Shown piece by piece: positions 35,397 through 44,102 of a DNA stretch of 64,000 nucleotides. The notes under the pieces were generated by a model, which worked only from the letters and a program-made list of their open reading frames with translations, did not search any database and was not told the DNA's origin. The stretch is taken from assembly GCF_015714725.1 (NCBI RefSeq), contig NZ_WBKM01000366.1:1-64000 (forward strand), in the 5' to 3' direction. Source of the DNA: Nostoc sp. WHI (GTDB lineage: Bacteria > Cyanobacteriota > Cyanobacteriia > Cyanobacteriales > Nostocaceae). Each line of letters starts with the position of its first letter. The first letter of the stretch is position 1. Both the position numbers and the translations under genes were made by a program.

Positions 35397-36638
35397 TTAC
35401 AAATTACTGGAATCTTGAGAAGTTCCACAATGTTTACAGTATGACAAATGTTTATAAGTAAGATTATGACAGTTTTGGCATTCAACCTGCTGATAATAGC
35501 CGCAGTGTGGACAGTAAGTATCATGATGCCGAATTGTTTTAGCACAATTGACACAGCCGGATTTTTGAAATCTGCTAGCTGCTTGGACTTTAGCATTAAA
35601 AACAAATTTTTGAAAAAATTGGATAATGCCAAAACCAATAAGTGGAATCAGCAAAATATAAACATAATTTATCAGGAAAAGTAAACCGCCAAAAAGGGTG
35701 CTGATTATATCAAAGAGAAATTGAAATATTACGCCGACTTGAAGAAATTCAAATATTTTAAGAATCAGTGGTATAAAAAAGATAACTAGCAAATGCCAGC
35801 TAATGAGCGAGATCAGTCCGTATCTTCTTCGTTGAGTAAATTTGTAAACTAATAAAGCAACGAGAATTAGCGGTAGAAGAAAGAGCGACTGAAAAGCAAG
35901 CTGGATACTTGGATACCAAAATGATGCCTGTTTATAGCCTTTCTCAACCGAATTGAATTGATTTTGATCCTGAAGAAAGGCTATAAAACTAACACTCTCC
36001 GGTTTAGAAAGAAGTTCATTTTTAAGAGTAGAAATTTCCGCTTTCCGTGTAGAAATTTGGCGGTTATTTTGTTCTAATGCCTGTTTAGCTTTTTCAGCAC
36101 CGACTTGATTAATTGATTGCTCACGATTCTGCCCTGCAATTTTTTCCAGAAGCGTTGAGTCATATTGAGTTCTAATAGTGCGATTGGCTTGTTCAAGGGT
36201 ACTGATTTGCGATTGTTTTTGATCAATAGTTTTTATAATTTGCTGCTTTTCACGATTGTTAATCCTATCTTTGTAGTCTGCATATTGCAAGCACGTTTGA
36301 GAAACCTTACCCAAATGTCCTACTTCAGCTTGTTGATAGTTTTGCTGAAAACTAAGTTGATTGTTCGTATTATATGGCAATGAAAGTCTAACAATTTCAT
36401 AGTCTTTATCTTTAGTGGTTTTTGTCTGATAATTTTGCCACTCTGAATAACATGGATAAGCCTGGGTTGGACTGATATACCATCTGCTAATGTCATCCAG
36501 TCCCGTAAAAACATTGATCAAGATAAAAATATCAATTAAAATAATAACAATTAAACTCACTTTATTCAGTGGTTCGTTGTTAATTGTCCTTGACTTACTA
36601 AAAAATTGGCTCAAAAGTCGGCGGATTCTAGCAAACAT
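35397..36638 (-). CDS. Membrane protein with coiled coil and C-terminal zinc ribbons
   Basis: 413 residues, family not recognised. One membrane segment near residues 28-45 is followed by a long polar, coiled-coil-like region (about 110-220, rich in Gln, Glu and Lys). Three to four membrane segments (about 245-345) come next, and a C-terminal domain (about 362-405) with four CxxC pairs: CVNC, CPHC, CQNC and CKHC, two zinc ribbons. The layout suggests a membrane sensor or scaffold with its zinc ribbons in the cytoplasm; that is inference. Confidence 0.75.
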   Translation of the reverse strand: MFARIRRLLSQFFSKSRTINNEPLNKVSLIVIILIDIFILINVFTGLDDISRWYISPTQAYPCYSEWQNYQTKTTKDKDYEIVRLSLPYNTNNQLSFQQNYQQAEVGHLGKVSQTCLQYADYKDRINNREKQQIIKTIDQKQSQISTLEQANRTIRTQYDSTLLEKIAGQNREQSINQVGAEKAKQALEQNNRQISTRKAEISTLKNELLSKPESVSFIAFLQDQNQFNSVEKGYKQASFWYPSIQLAFQSLFLLPLILVALLVYKFTQRRRYGLISLISWHLLVIFFIPLILKIFEFLQVGVIFQFLFDIISTLFGGLLFLINYVYILLIPLIGFGIIQFFQKFVFNAKVQAASRFQKSGCVNCAKTIRHHDTYCPHCGYYQQVECQNCHNLTYKHLSYCKHCGTSQDSSNL

Positions 36639-36740
36639 ATTGTTTTTAGATAAGTAGTAATTTAATTAGAATTGATTTTACATGATTAAATGCTAGTGAC
36701 TTCTGGCAGAAACTATACTACTTGCTTCTCCTTTTTTAAC

Positions 36741-36870
36741 TCAAAAATCTACTTTCCAACTCGTAAACTAGCTTTTGAATTCGTAAACTAACTTTTGAAC
36801 TCGTAAACTAGCTTTTGAATTCGTAAACTAACTTTTGAATTCGTAAACTAACTTTTGAACTCGCAAACCT
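36741..36870. repeat. Minisatellite, 20-bp unit, about six copies
   Basis: The unit is TCGTAAACTAGCTTTTGAAT with variants ACTTTTGAAC. Five regular copies at 36761-36860 are followed by a partial one and preceded by a degenerate one. Unlike the other arrays of this window the unit is 20 bp. Confidence 0.85.
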
Positions 36871-36875
36871 GTTAT

Positions 36876-36928
36876 ATCATGTCCGGTTAAACGCAATGAC
36901 ATATCACAAGTAATTTATCGGACATGAT
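36876..36928. repeat. Inverted repeat ATCATGTCCG / CGGACATGAT
   Basis: Ten-base arms at 36876-36885 and 36919-36928 enclose the block CAATGACATATCAC that is also part of the hairpin after the third NRPS gene (23269-23283). Confidence 0.6.
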
Positions 36929-36934
36929 AAAAGA

Positions 36935-37208
36935 TTTTTACCTCGTTCCCAGTCTCTGACTGGGAATGCCTATTTTGAGGCTCCGCCTCCCTTACTCGCG
37001 GCAGAGCCGCAATGAGCAGCATTTCCAGCCAGAGGCTGGAAACGAGGTTTTAAGAGGATTTTGGCATAAGTTTTTACCTCGTTCCCAGTCTCTGACTGGG
37101 AATGCCTATTTTGAGGCTCCGCCTCCCTTACTCGCGGCAGAGCCGCAATGAGCAGCATTTCCAGCCAGAGGCTGGAAACGAGGTTTTAAGGAGATTTTGG
37201 CATAAGTT
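36935..37208. repeat. Tandem duplication of a 136-bp hairpin-rich unit
   Basis: The unit begins TTTTTACCTCGTTCCCAG and ends GATTTTGGCATAAG. Inside are short palindromes: CCCAGTCTCTGACTGGG, GAGGCTCCGCCTC, CGGCAGAGCCG and CCAGCCAGAGGCTGG. Period 136 bp (CCTCG at 36941 and 37077). The two units are nearly identical, which points to a recent duplication. Confidence 0.85.
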
Positions 37209-37244
37209 GACACCACTACACAACTATGCACTCCTACTAAAATC

Positions 37245-37979
37245 CTATTTAGCAGCGAAGTAGGCTTCTAGTGCCTCAGAACCACCAATTAATTTACCAT
37301 CAATAAATACTTGGGGAACTGTTGTTGCTCCTGTAACTGCTCGTAAGGAGCGTGTGGTGATATCCTTACTCAAGGTAATTTCTTCGTAATTGATACCATG
37401 TTCCTGAAGCATCGCTTTAGCACGAGCGCAGAAGGGACAACCCACTTTCGTAAACAGAGAAACTACTTCAGACTTCACTGCTTGAGGATTTATATATCTG
37501 AGCATTGTCTCAGCATCGGACACTTTAAAGGGATCTCCTGGCTCGTCTGGCTCAATAAACATCTGATTAATGACACCATCTTTTACCAACATAGAATAGC
37601 GCCACGATCGCTTCCCAAACCCCAAGTCTGATTTATCTACGAGCATTCCCATGCCTTCAGTAAATTCACCATTTCCATCGGGAATTAGTGTGATATTTTC
37701 TGCCTCTTGATCCTTTGCCCATTCGTTCATCACAAAGGTATCATTTACAGAAATGCAGATAATGTCATCGACACCATTTTGTTTGAAAACCTTAGCTAAC
37801 TCGTTGTAACCAGGCAGATGAGTTGATGAACAAGTCGGAGTGTAGGCACCAGGTAAGGAGAAAACTACCACTGTCTTATCAGCAAACAGCTTATCGGTTG
37901 TTACATCCGCCCACTGGTCATTCTGACGAGTATGGAAAGTGACATTGGGAACTCTTTGCCCTCGGCGATTGGGGAACAT
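37245..37979 (-). CDS. Peroxiredoxin-glutaredoxin fusion protein
   Basis: 244 residues. The N-terminal peroxiredoxin 5-like domain (about 1-165) has the peroxidatic cysteine Cys50 in GAYTPTC. The C-terminal glutaredoxin domain (about 170-244) has CPFC (181-184) and TVPQVFI. Such hybrids reduce peroxides with glutathione without a separate glutaredoxin. It is cytosolic. The next minus-strand genes include a glutathione peroxidase, so this run has a peroxide-defence flavour. Confidence 0.92.
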   Translation of the reverse strand: MFPNRRGQRVPNVTFHTRQNDQWADVTTDKLFADKTVVVFSLPGAYTPTCSSTHLPGYNELAKVFKQNGVDDIICISVNDTFVMNEWAKDQEAENITLIPDGNGEFTEGMGMLVDKSDLGFGKRSWRYSMLVKDGVINQMFIEPDEPGDPFKVSDAETMLRYINPQAVKSEVVSLFTKVGCPFCARAKAMLQEHGINYEEITLSKDITTRSLRAVTGATTVPQVFIDGKLIGGSEALEAYFAAK

Positions 37980-38048
37980 AATTTTGCTTGCCTTTAGTAA
38001 TTAATCCCAGTCATAACCTATCACAAGAGGATTGGTTTAATCTAAGTG

Positions 38049-39008
38049 TCAATTAGCTAAAGAAAGTTCATTGATAAACGGGGCGATCGCAGCGACAAAT
38101 TCAGCAGTTGATTCATAGGGTAGAACGTTGCGCCCAGTTATTTTTATCCCCCGACCTTGAGGTAAACGAGCGAGGTAGTCAGCCAAACGTTCATCTGGCG
38201 TTTCTTTTTTACCTTCTTGGCTAATACTCGATGCTGTTTCCCCCACAACCACTAATGTTGGTTGCTGGATAGAAGCGATCGCATTACCATAATCCTGTCG
38301 CCAAAATCCGGCTAAAAAAGAAAACACTGCATGGCGACTAGCGGGATTTTCTGCACCTGCAACCAATGTATTTAACCACTCTGCATCTACAGCATGATCA
38401 GAAGCAAAGAGTTGACGAGTCGAGAAAGAACCTAAAAAATTTGGGGTGCGTGCATAGCGATAAAAAACACTGCCAAAAGGCGAATCTAACAAATTCCAAA
38501 CAACTCTTTGCTGCCATTCTGGTGATTTCTTTGTCATCAAAGGCCATGCTGGAGGGCCAGAAAGTACAAGTCCAGCAATTAAATTTGATTCTTTTTGAAC
38601 TAATGCGATGCCTGCGGCGAGCAAAGCTAACGCAACTGGTAATAATGCCCCTTGTACTACTACAACGACAGGTTTTTGAATTACTGTTTGTAAAAAGTAC
38701 TGCAACTGTTCTGCCCAATCATTAGGAGTGTAAGCCAGATGGGGCATATCACTTGCACCACATCCTAATAAATCAGGGTTGTAAATTGAATAATGCTGAC
38801 CTGTTTTGTCCGATTCGCGGCAAAATCGCCACCAAAATTGCCGCGATAATCCCACGCCAATGGGATGAATTAACAGTAAGGGAATGCTCTTAGGTGTTGT
38901 ATTACTTGGCTGATGAACTTCGTAAGCACAACGATAATTCTGCCAACTGTAAAACTGGCTAGGAGATGCTGTCAAATCCATTGTGTTAGCTACAGCAAAA
39001 GGTTCCAT
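38049..39008 (-). CDS. Alpha/beta hydrolase-fold protein, catalytic residues apparently missing
   Basis: 319 residues, alpha/beta hydrolase fold: LLLIHPIGVGLS oxyanion region, LLGCGASDMP and TLVVVGE. At the nucleophile elbow, where GxSxG is expected, the sequence reads VVVQGALLPVAL, so Ala stands in place of Ser. At the late histidine position it reads GRNVLPYES, without His. It is therefore probably a non-catalytic or altered member. It overlaps no neighbour but lies 22 bp downstream of the epimerase gene on the same strand, so the two are likely co-transcribed. Confidence 0.75.
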   Translation of the reverse strand: MEPFAVANTMDLTASPSQFYSWQNYRCAYEVHQPSNTTPKSIPLLLIHPIGVGLSRQFWWRFCRESDKTGQHYSIYNPDLLGCGASDMPHLAYTPNDWAEQLQYFLQTVIQKPVVVVVQGALLPVALALLAAGIALVQKESNLIAGLVLSGPPAWPLMTKKSPEWQQRVVWNLLDSPFGSVFYRYARTPNFLGSFSTRQLFASDHAVDAEWLNTLVAGAENPASRHAVFSFLAGFWRQDYGNAIASIQQPTLVVVGETASSISQEGKKETPDERLADYLARLPQGRGIKITGRNVLPYESTAEFVAAIAPFINELSLAN

Positions 39009-39030
39009 AATTCCTAGTTTTTAATACTTG

Positions 39031-39855
39031 CTAAAAAACCATCTGTGGATGAATCAACTGATATCCAGCCTCTTTGAGCTTTTCATTTGATACCCAAGCA
39101 TTATAGGGGCGAGTACTGTTGATAGAAGTATCCCATATAACTTTGGGTAAATTGTGTTTTTCAAATAAGCTGTCTAGCAACTCTCGACTGGTAAGATGTG
39201 CATCATCCACTAAATTATAAATTCCTTGCAAACGATGGTGACGCGCAAATTCTACTGCACCAACAATATCATCCAGATGAATCCAATTCGTGATGTCTTC
39301 GCCGTTACCGGGACGGGTTGTACCAGAATATCTATTAAATATTTTTATCAGTTCCCTGCCAGTCCCGTAAATCCCTCCTAAGCGGAAGATACAAACACGG
39401 AGATTTTCGCTAGATGCTGATAGTAAAATATCCTCTGTTTTTCGGAGAATTTGTGCATTTAAAGTGGCAGGGGCGAGGGGTGTTTCTTCATCTACCCATA
39501 CACCATTTCTGTCACCATATACGGCATAACTCCCTGTGTATATTAATTGTTTCACACTCTTCATCTGCCGTAAGACTGAAACTAAAGTTTGGGCAGTTTG
39601 TAGATAAGTTTCTTCATAAACCTCTGCACTTTTTGCCCCAACACTCAAAAGTACAACATCTTGATTGTGTAAAACTGATTTTAGACTATCTAGGTCATTA
39701 CTTCGGGTAACTACAACTTTTTGCGCTACTGATTGTAGGGCAGGGAGACGCTCAGAAGAAGTTGTGGTTGCACTGACAACAAAATCCATCTTTTGCTGCC
39801 AACATTGAGCAACTTTATAGCCAACATAACCACAACCAATGATTGCAACGTTCAT
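39031..39855 (-). CDS. NAD-dependent epimerase-like protein (YeeZ-like extended SDR)
   Basis: 274 residues with an N-terminal dinucleotide-binding motif IIGCGYVGYKVA and the SDR blocks YTGSYAVYGD, FRLGGIYGTGR and NWIHLDDIVGA. In place of the Tyr of YxxxK the sequence reads QILRK, as seen in atypical members. It resembles E. coli YeeZ, whose reaction is unknown. It forms a likely operon with the downstream hydrolase-like gene. Confidence 0.78.
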   Translation of the reverse strand: MNVAIIGCGYVGYKVAQCWQQKMDFVVSATTTSSERLPALQSVAQKVVVTRSNDLDSLKSVLHNQDVVLLSVGAKSAEVYEETYLQTAQTLVSVLRQMKSVKQLIYTGSYAVYGDRNGVWVDEETPLAPATLNAQILRKTEDILLSASSENLRVCIFRLGGIYGTGRELIKIFNRYSGTTRPGNGEDITNWIHLDDIVGAVEFARHHRLQGIYNLVDDAHLTSRELLDSLFEKHNLPKVIWDTSINSTRPYNAWVSNEKLKEAGYQLIHPQMVF

Positions 39856-39917
39856 GACAACTTAGATACAAATAATAATTCAAAATCCAAGATTAACAAT
39901 CCCCAGAAATAAAAGGA

Positions 39918-40403
39918 TTATTTTGCTAATTCTTTTTCAATTATGGCAATTATCTCTGGTGAATTTGGCTGAACACTGCTATTAAATCGAGCTACAACTT
40001 CACCTTGCTTATTAACTAAAAATTTTTCAAAGTTCCAAGCAATAGGTCCCGTTGGCTCAACGCTTTTGGTAAGTCGATCATAAAGTGGGTGCTGCTGCGA
40101 GCCTTTGGCATGAACTTTATCGAATAGTTCAAAGGTAACGCCATAAGTACTTGTACAGAATTGGATAATCTCTTCATTGCTTCCTGGTTCCTGCGCTCCA
40201 AAATCGTTACAAGGGAACCCCAAAATACGTAAACCTGTTTCCCCATATTTATGGTTCAATTTTTCTAGTCCTTCGTATTGGGAAGTATAACCGCAGTAGG
40301 AAGCCACATTTACAATTAAGAGTACTTTTCCGGTGTAGTCGTTTAACTGCTTATCTTCACCGTTGATGGTCTTCACTGCGATGTCCGAAATTGTGTTATT
40401 CAT
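39918..40403 (-). CDS. Glutathione peroxidase-like protein
   Basis: 161 residues, the usual length for bacterial GPx. The active-site cysteine Cys37 is in NVASYCGYT, and the Gln/Trp-Asn partners are in the LGFPCNDFGAQEPGS and AWNFEKFLV blocks. It reduces hydroperoxides; many cysteine-type members use thioredoxin or NADPH rather than glutathione. Cytosolic, single gene, 62 bp upstream of the epimerase gene on the same strand. Confidence 0.9.
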   Translation of the reverse strand: MNNTISDIAVKTINGEDKQLNDYTGKVLLIVNVASYCGYTSQYEGLEKLNHKYGETGLRILGFPCNDFGAQEPGSNEEIIQFCTSTYGVTFELFDKVHAKGSQQHPLYDRLTKSVEPTGPIAWNFEKFLVNKQGEVVARFNSSVQPNSPEIIAIIEKELAK

Positions 40404-40882
40404 CTTAAAATCTGATTTATAGAGAATATTGCCAAGTTTCCCATATTACAGGTACTCTAAAGCTGATTTCTTCAAGGAATTTAGGTTTTTTAGCCTTGGT
40501 TCTCAATCCGATTATGTATAAGCTATCTTTAGCTGACTTGTCTGCGACACACTACGCGATCGCTTGAGAAACTAAGTTTATATATTCACAATAGACTTAT
40601 TTAGTCTCTTAAATTCCCTCATAAAGTACTATAAATAATTCTCAAGTAATTTTCCACTATTGAGAATGATGACCTTTTGGGCGATCGCAACAAATCATCA
40701 AAGCAAAACCCCGCAGAGCATGGGAACGAGAGAATCGCGCTTTTTTCGACTTGTGTATACACCGTAGGTACTATGGGGGAATATGACCCAAAGCAAGAGG
40801 ATATTGCTGAACTGCATCAAAATTATTAAAATAATCTATCATTGAGCAGTTTGACTCTTAGACTCGTAGAGGAGTTTATCGA
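40404..40882. other. Divergent intergenic region, no gene seen
   Basis: This 479-bp gap separates the glutathione peroxidase (minus) from the exported cysteine-motif protein (plus). It holds a HIP1 site and AT-rich stretches, and a TATACACCGTAGGTACTATGG block near 40750. No repeat unit or RNA gene was recognised. Confidence 0.5.
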
Positions 40883-41365
40883 ATGAACCATCGAATTTTA
40901 CTAAACTGGGCTACGCTTCCTAAGCTTGCAAGCTCAATGCTAACGATAATACTGATGCCAGGTTTAACCCTTGCGGCTGGAACAAGAACGTCTGCTTCCG
41001 TTCAAACCTCATGCAATGTACCTGTAGATTCTGGCATGAGTTTCTTAGAAACAAGGCTAGCGTTCCAGAATGCTGAAACCAACGCCGCATCTTCGACTGA
41101 AAGTTTGATCGAAGACTCTTTAATGGATTTCAGCGCTGCGGAAAGCGATGCGGCGGTTGCGCTGTTTGGTTGTGACTGTCCACCTTGTATGAATGCATTA
41201 CGCCAAGTGCGGAGCCAATTATCCAGTCAAGTTTTGTTGAGCAGTAGTCAAATTTTGCCGAGCAATAATCAAGGGCATTGCTGGACAGCGCTACAGGAAC
41301 AGAATTCTCCACAAAAGGTGCAAGAGGTACTACAAAACCTAGTAACAGAAGAAACCAATCAATAA
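40883..41365 (+). CDS. Exported protein with CDCPPC motif, unknown function
   Basis: 160 residues; no family recognised. Residues 1-32 look like a signal peptide (basic start, hydrophobic 17-32, cleavage near AAG). The mature part has Cys44, the cluster GCDCPPC (Cys97, 99, 102) and Cys133 in GHCW, in a Ser/Gln/Glu-rich background. The close cysteines could bind metal or form disulfides outside the cytoplasm. GAGGAG lies upstream of the ATG. The convergent cysK gene begins 200 bp away, so a link to sulfur metabolism is only positional. Confidence 0.65.
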   Translation: MNHRILLNWATLPKLASSMLTIILMPGLTLAAGTRTSASVQTSCNVPVDSGMSFLETRLAFQNAETNAASSTESLIEDSLMDFSAAESDAAVALFGCDCPPCMNALRQVRSQLSSQVLLSSSQILPSNNQGHCWTALQEQNSPQKVQEVLQNLVTEETNQ

Positions 41366-41430
41366 GGTGATTTCTAATTAAAAAAATACCTATGTTGACG
41401 AGTTTCAAGTTCGCTCAACTTTCGACCACT

Positions 41431-41481
41431 CAGTTGGTTGAGCGTTCGCGTAGCGTCTCGCAGAGAAGTCGAAACCAACTG
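41431..41481. repeat. Palindromic interspersed repeat
   Basis: Ends CAGTTGGTT and AACCAACTG enclose GTTCGCGTAGCGTCTCG and AGAGAAG. The same core is found inside the first NRPS gene at 8425-8482. Confidence 0.7.
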
Positions 41482-41563
41482 CTATGGTAAATTTATTAGA
41501 ATTTATTGCTATATCTAGCAATAAAAATTGTTTTGCTTTTAGTGAGTGTTACTAAATCAGGAA

Positions 41564-42526
41564 TCAAACTTTGCTCAACCACTCATTTTCCTCTGGATCT
41601 TTGAACAGTGAGGTACTGAGGTAGCGTTCGCCAAAGCTAGGCTGGATCATGACGATTAGACGGCCTGCATTTTCTGGTCGCTGTGCCACTTGAATCGCCG
41701 CGTATAAAGCTGCGCCAGTAGAAATACCGGATAGCAATCCTTCTTCTTTTGCTAGACGACGGCTGTAAGCGATCGCTTGCTCATCCGCCACTTGAATCAC
41801 TTCATCTACTAATTCTGGGCGGTAAATTGCTGGGATAAATCCCGGGCCGATACCTTGGATTTTATGAGGCCCTGATTTACCACCCGCTAATACTGGGCTG
41901 TTGCTTGGTTCAACTGCGATCGCTTGAAAACTCGGCTTCCGTCTTTTAATAACTTCAGATACTCCCGTAATCGTCCCACCAGTACCCACTCCCGCCACGA
42001 GAATATCCACCTGTCCATCGGTATCATCCCAGATTTCTTCTGCTGTGGTTTCGGCGTGAACTTTCGGGTTAGCGGGGTTGCGGAACTGCTGCAACATATA
42101 AGCATTGGGCGTTTGAGCTAAAATCTGCTCTGCACGACCGATGGCTCCTCGCATTCCTTCTACCCCTGGCGTTAACTCTAGTTGAGCGCCATAAGCTCGG
42201 AGCATTGATCGTCTTTCCTGGCTCATTGTGTCAGGCATCGTTAGAATAAGATGATAACCCTTAGCGGCCGCCACCATCGCTAGCGCAATTCCCGTATTCC
42301 CAGAAGTTGGTTCTACCAAAACAGTTTTTCCTGGGTGAATCAAGCCTGCTTCTTCCGCCGCTTCCACCATACTCGCGCCAATCCTGTCTTTGACAGAAGA
42401 CGCTGGATTCATGCTTTCTAGCTTCACTACAATCTGAGCAACTGCTCCCAAAGCTTGGGGAATATTATTTAATTGGACTAAAGGAGTTCGTCCGATTAAC
42501 TCTGTAATATCTTTTGCTATCCGCAT
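41564..42526 (-). CDS. cysK: Cysteine synthase (O-acetylserine sulfhydrylase)
   Basis: 320 residues, cytosolic PLP enzyme making cysteine from O-acetylserine and sulfide. The Schiff-base lysine is Lys46 in [16 protein letters not shown] binds the substrate and [10 protein letters not shown] the phosphate. Full length. It follows the Rrf2 regulator gene by 18 bp on the same strand, so they form an operon, and cysE, which makes its substrate, is divergent to them. In Bacillus CysK also forms a complex with the Rrf2 regulator CymR. Confidence 0.93.
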   Translation of the reverse strand: MRIAKDITELIGRTPLVQLNNIPQALGAVAQIVVKLESMNPASSVKDRIGASMVEAAEEAGLIHPGKTVLVEPTSGNTGIALAMVAAAKGYHLILTMPDTMSQERRSMLRAYGAQLELTPGVEGMRGAIGRAEQILAQTPNAYMLQQFRNPANPKVHAETTAEEIWDDTDGQVDILVAGVGTGGTITGVSEVIKRRKPSFQAIAVEPSNSPVLAGGKSGPHKIQGIGPGFIPAIYRPELVDEVIQVADEQAIAYSRRLAKEEGLLSGISTGAALYAAIQVAQRPENAGRLIVMIQPSFGERYLSTSLFKDPEENEWLSKV

Positions 42527-42544
42527 ATCAATACTCCGTCGTGT

Positions 42545-43015
42545 CTAAATATAATACATCGGACTTTGCTGGGCGCGAGTTTCTCTTTCTTGGCACAAGT
42601 CTTGGAGCGTATAGCGTCCCAAAACTTCAATCGCGGCAGCGTTAGCTTGCTCCCAAACTTCATAAACCAAAGTCCTTTCTAGAGTGGGAGGGTCAGAGCT
42701 ATTTTTCTCTTTCCGCTCACCTTCGACCAAAGTGACAATTTCCAACAAGGTGATCTGCCAAGGTTCACGAACCAAAAGGAAACCTCCTTTAGAGCCGCGT
42801 TGACTCTGCACCACACCAGCACGCCGGAGGTTGGTCAAAATTTGTTCCAGATAGCGTTCGGGTATGGGCTGTTTAGCAGTGATCTCGCTCATCGTTAAGG
42901 GAAGTTTTTTTCCGTGGTGGCTTGCCAGTTCTAAAAGTGCCAGCAGCGCATATTCCACTTTAGAAGAAATATCTAGGAGAGCGTAGTTTTGGCTATTCAA
43001 GACTGTACTCAACAT
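42545..43015 (-). CDS. Rrf2-family transcriptional regulator (CymR-like candidate)
   Basis: About 156 residues from the ATG at 43015; a longer frame starts at 43108. The Rrf2 domain has VEYALLALLELA, an HTH with PERYLEQILTNLRRAGVV and the wing QRGSKGGFLL. The only cysteine (QDLCQE) lies near the C-terminus, so the three-cysteine cluster of IscR is absent. Together with the 18-bp spacing to cysK this recalls CymR of Firmicutes, which represses cysteine genes when bound to CysK. That function here is inference. No operator could be identified with confidence. Confidence 0.8.
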   Translation of the reverse strand: MLSTVLNSQNYALLDISSKVEYALLALLELASHHGKKLPLTMSEITAKQPIPERYLEQILTNLRRAGVVQSQRGSKGGFLLVREPWQITLLEIVTLVEGERKEKNSSDPPTLERTLVYEVWEQANAAAIEVLGRYTLQDLCQERETRAQQSPMYYI

Positions 43016-43238
43016 ACTACGGTGAATCGATGAATTTATCGCATCTTGTAGGAAATTAATTTTTCTCAAGGTATTTAGATGTGATAGCATCCCACTTACT
43101 AACACCATAAATTCGACAAGTCTATCGACTTACCGTAGATTATCTTACACAATGACCAAAAATAAGTCATTTTTTGCAGGAATTACCTTGCATTGATAGT
43201 TTCACAGCCTCACCTACCAAAGATGATGTCAACTGAGT

Positions 43239-43967
43239 ATGCTAATAACTGATTTGCGAACCATTTTTGAGCGTGATCCAGCAGCCCGTAACTGGTTGGA
43301 AGTATTGTTCTGTTACCCTGGACTCCAAGCCCTAATATTCCATCGCTTGGCGCACTGGCTGCATAAATTAGGGATTCCCTTTATACCTCGGTTTATCTCT
43401 CATATTAGTCGGTTTTTAACTGGAATTGAAATCCATCCAGGGGCATTAATTGGCCAGGGAGTTTTTATTGATCACGGTATGGGAGTAGTGATTGGTGAGA
43501 CAGCAATCGTAGGTGATTATGCCTTAATTTATCAAGGTGTCACCTTGGGTGGTACAGGCAAAGAAACCGGTAAGCGCCATCCAACTTTAGGCGCTCATGT
43601 AGTTGTGGGAGCGGGTGCAAAAGTATTAGGAAATATTCAAATTGGCGATCGCGTCCGCATTGGAGCCGGTTCTGTGGTGCTGCGAGATGTGCCTAGCAAT
43701 ACTACTGTAGTCGGGATTCCAGGGCGCGTGACTCGTCAAAACAACTTACCTACCAATGTTCTGGATCATGATAAAGTACGCGACGTAGAAGCTGAAGTAA
43801 TCCGCGCTTTATTTGAACGCGTGAAGGTTCTAGAAAAACAGTTTGAGCAGTTGCAAGATAAATCAAGTTTGTCCCTAACTGAGCTTGGCGACGAACAAAC
43901 CGACAACCCTAAGTGCAATAATTCTGATGGGATGATTGAAGATTTTCTTGATGGTGCGGGAATTTAG
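43239..43967 (+). CDS. cysE: Serine O-acetyltransferase
   Basis: 242 residues. Left-handed beta-helix hexapeptide protein with the SAT signature [15 protein letters not shown], followed by [16 protein letters not shown]. It acetylates serine to give the CysK substrate. The C-terminal 50 residues are a charged, coiled-coil-like tail beyond the catalytic part. It is divergent from the Rrf2-cysK operon across 223 bp from the chosen Rrf2 start, so one operator region could control both directions. Confidence 0.93.
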   Translation: MLITDLRTIFERDPAARNWLEVLFCYPGLQALIFHRLAHWLHKLGIPFIPRFISHISRFLTGIEIHPGALIGQGVFIDHGMGVVIGETAIVGDYALIYQGVTLGGTGKETGKRHPTLGAHVVVGAGAKVLGNIQIGDRVRIGAGSVVLRDVPSNTTVVGIPGRVTRQNNLPTNVLDHDKVRDVEAEVIRALFERVKVLEKQFEQLQDKSSLSLTELGDEQTDNPKCNNSDGMIEDFLDGAGI

Positions 43968-44102
43968 AAAATAGGGCACTGGGCATTAGTTATTAATTAT
44001 TTTCCTCTGCTTCCCCACTCTTTTCTTTAAAATACCCATAAGCTCTGATAACCTGATATAAATATAATACTACGGTTATTGAATCGGAAATTAGTATTAT
44101 AT

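Larger units (their letters stand above)
36639..37244. other. Repeat-rich intergenic region
   Basis: Holds, in order, a 20-bp tandem array (36741-36870), an inverted repeat (36876-36928) and a tandem pair of 136-bp hairpin-rich units (36935-37208). No gene is supported; frames through the 136-bp units are repeat by-products. Confidence 0.7.

Noticed and set aside
36966-37158. Short frames on both strands in the 136-bp repeat
   Set aside because: They read through duplicated palindromic repeats and carry no gene signals.
43109-43238. Operator TCGACAAGTCTATCGA between the Rrf2 and cysE genes
   Set aside because: The dyad is imperfect and does not resemble a known Rrf2 or CymR site closely enough to list as a feature.
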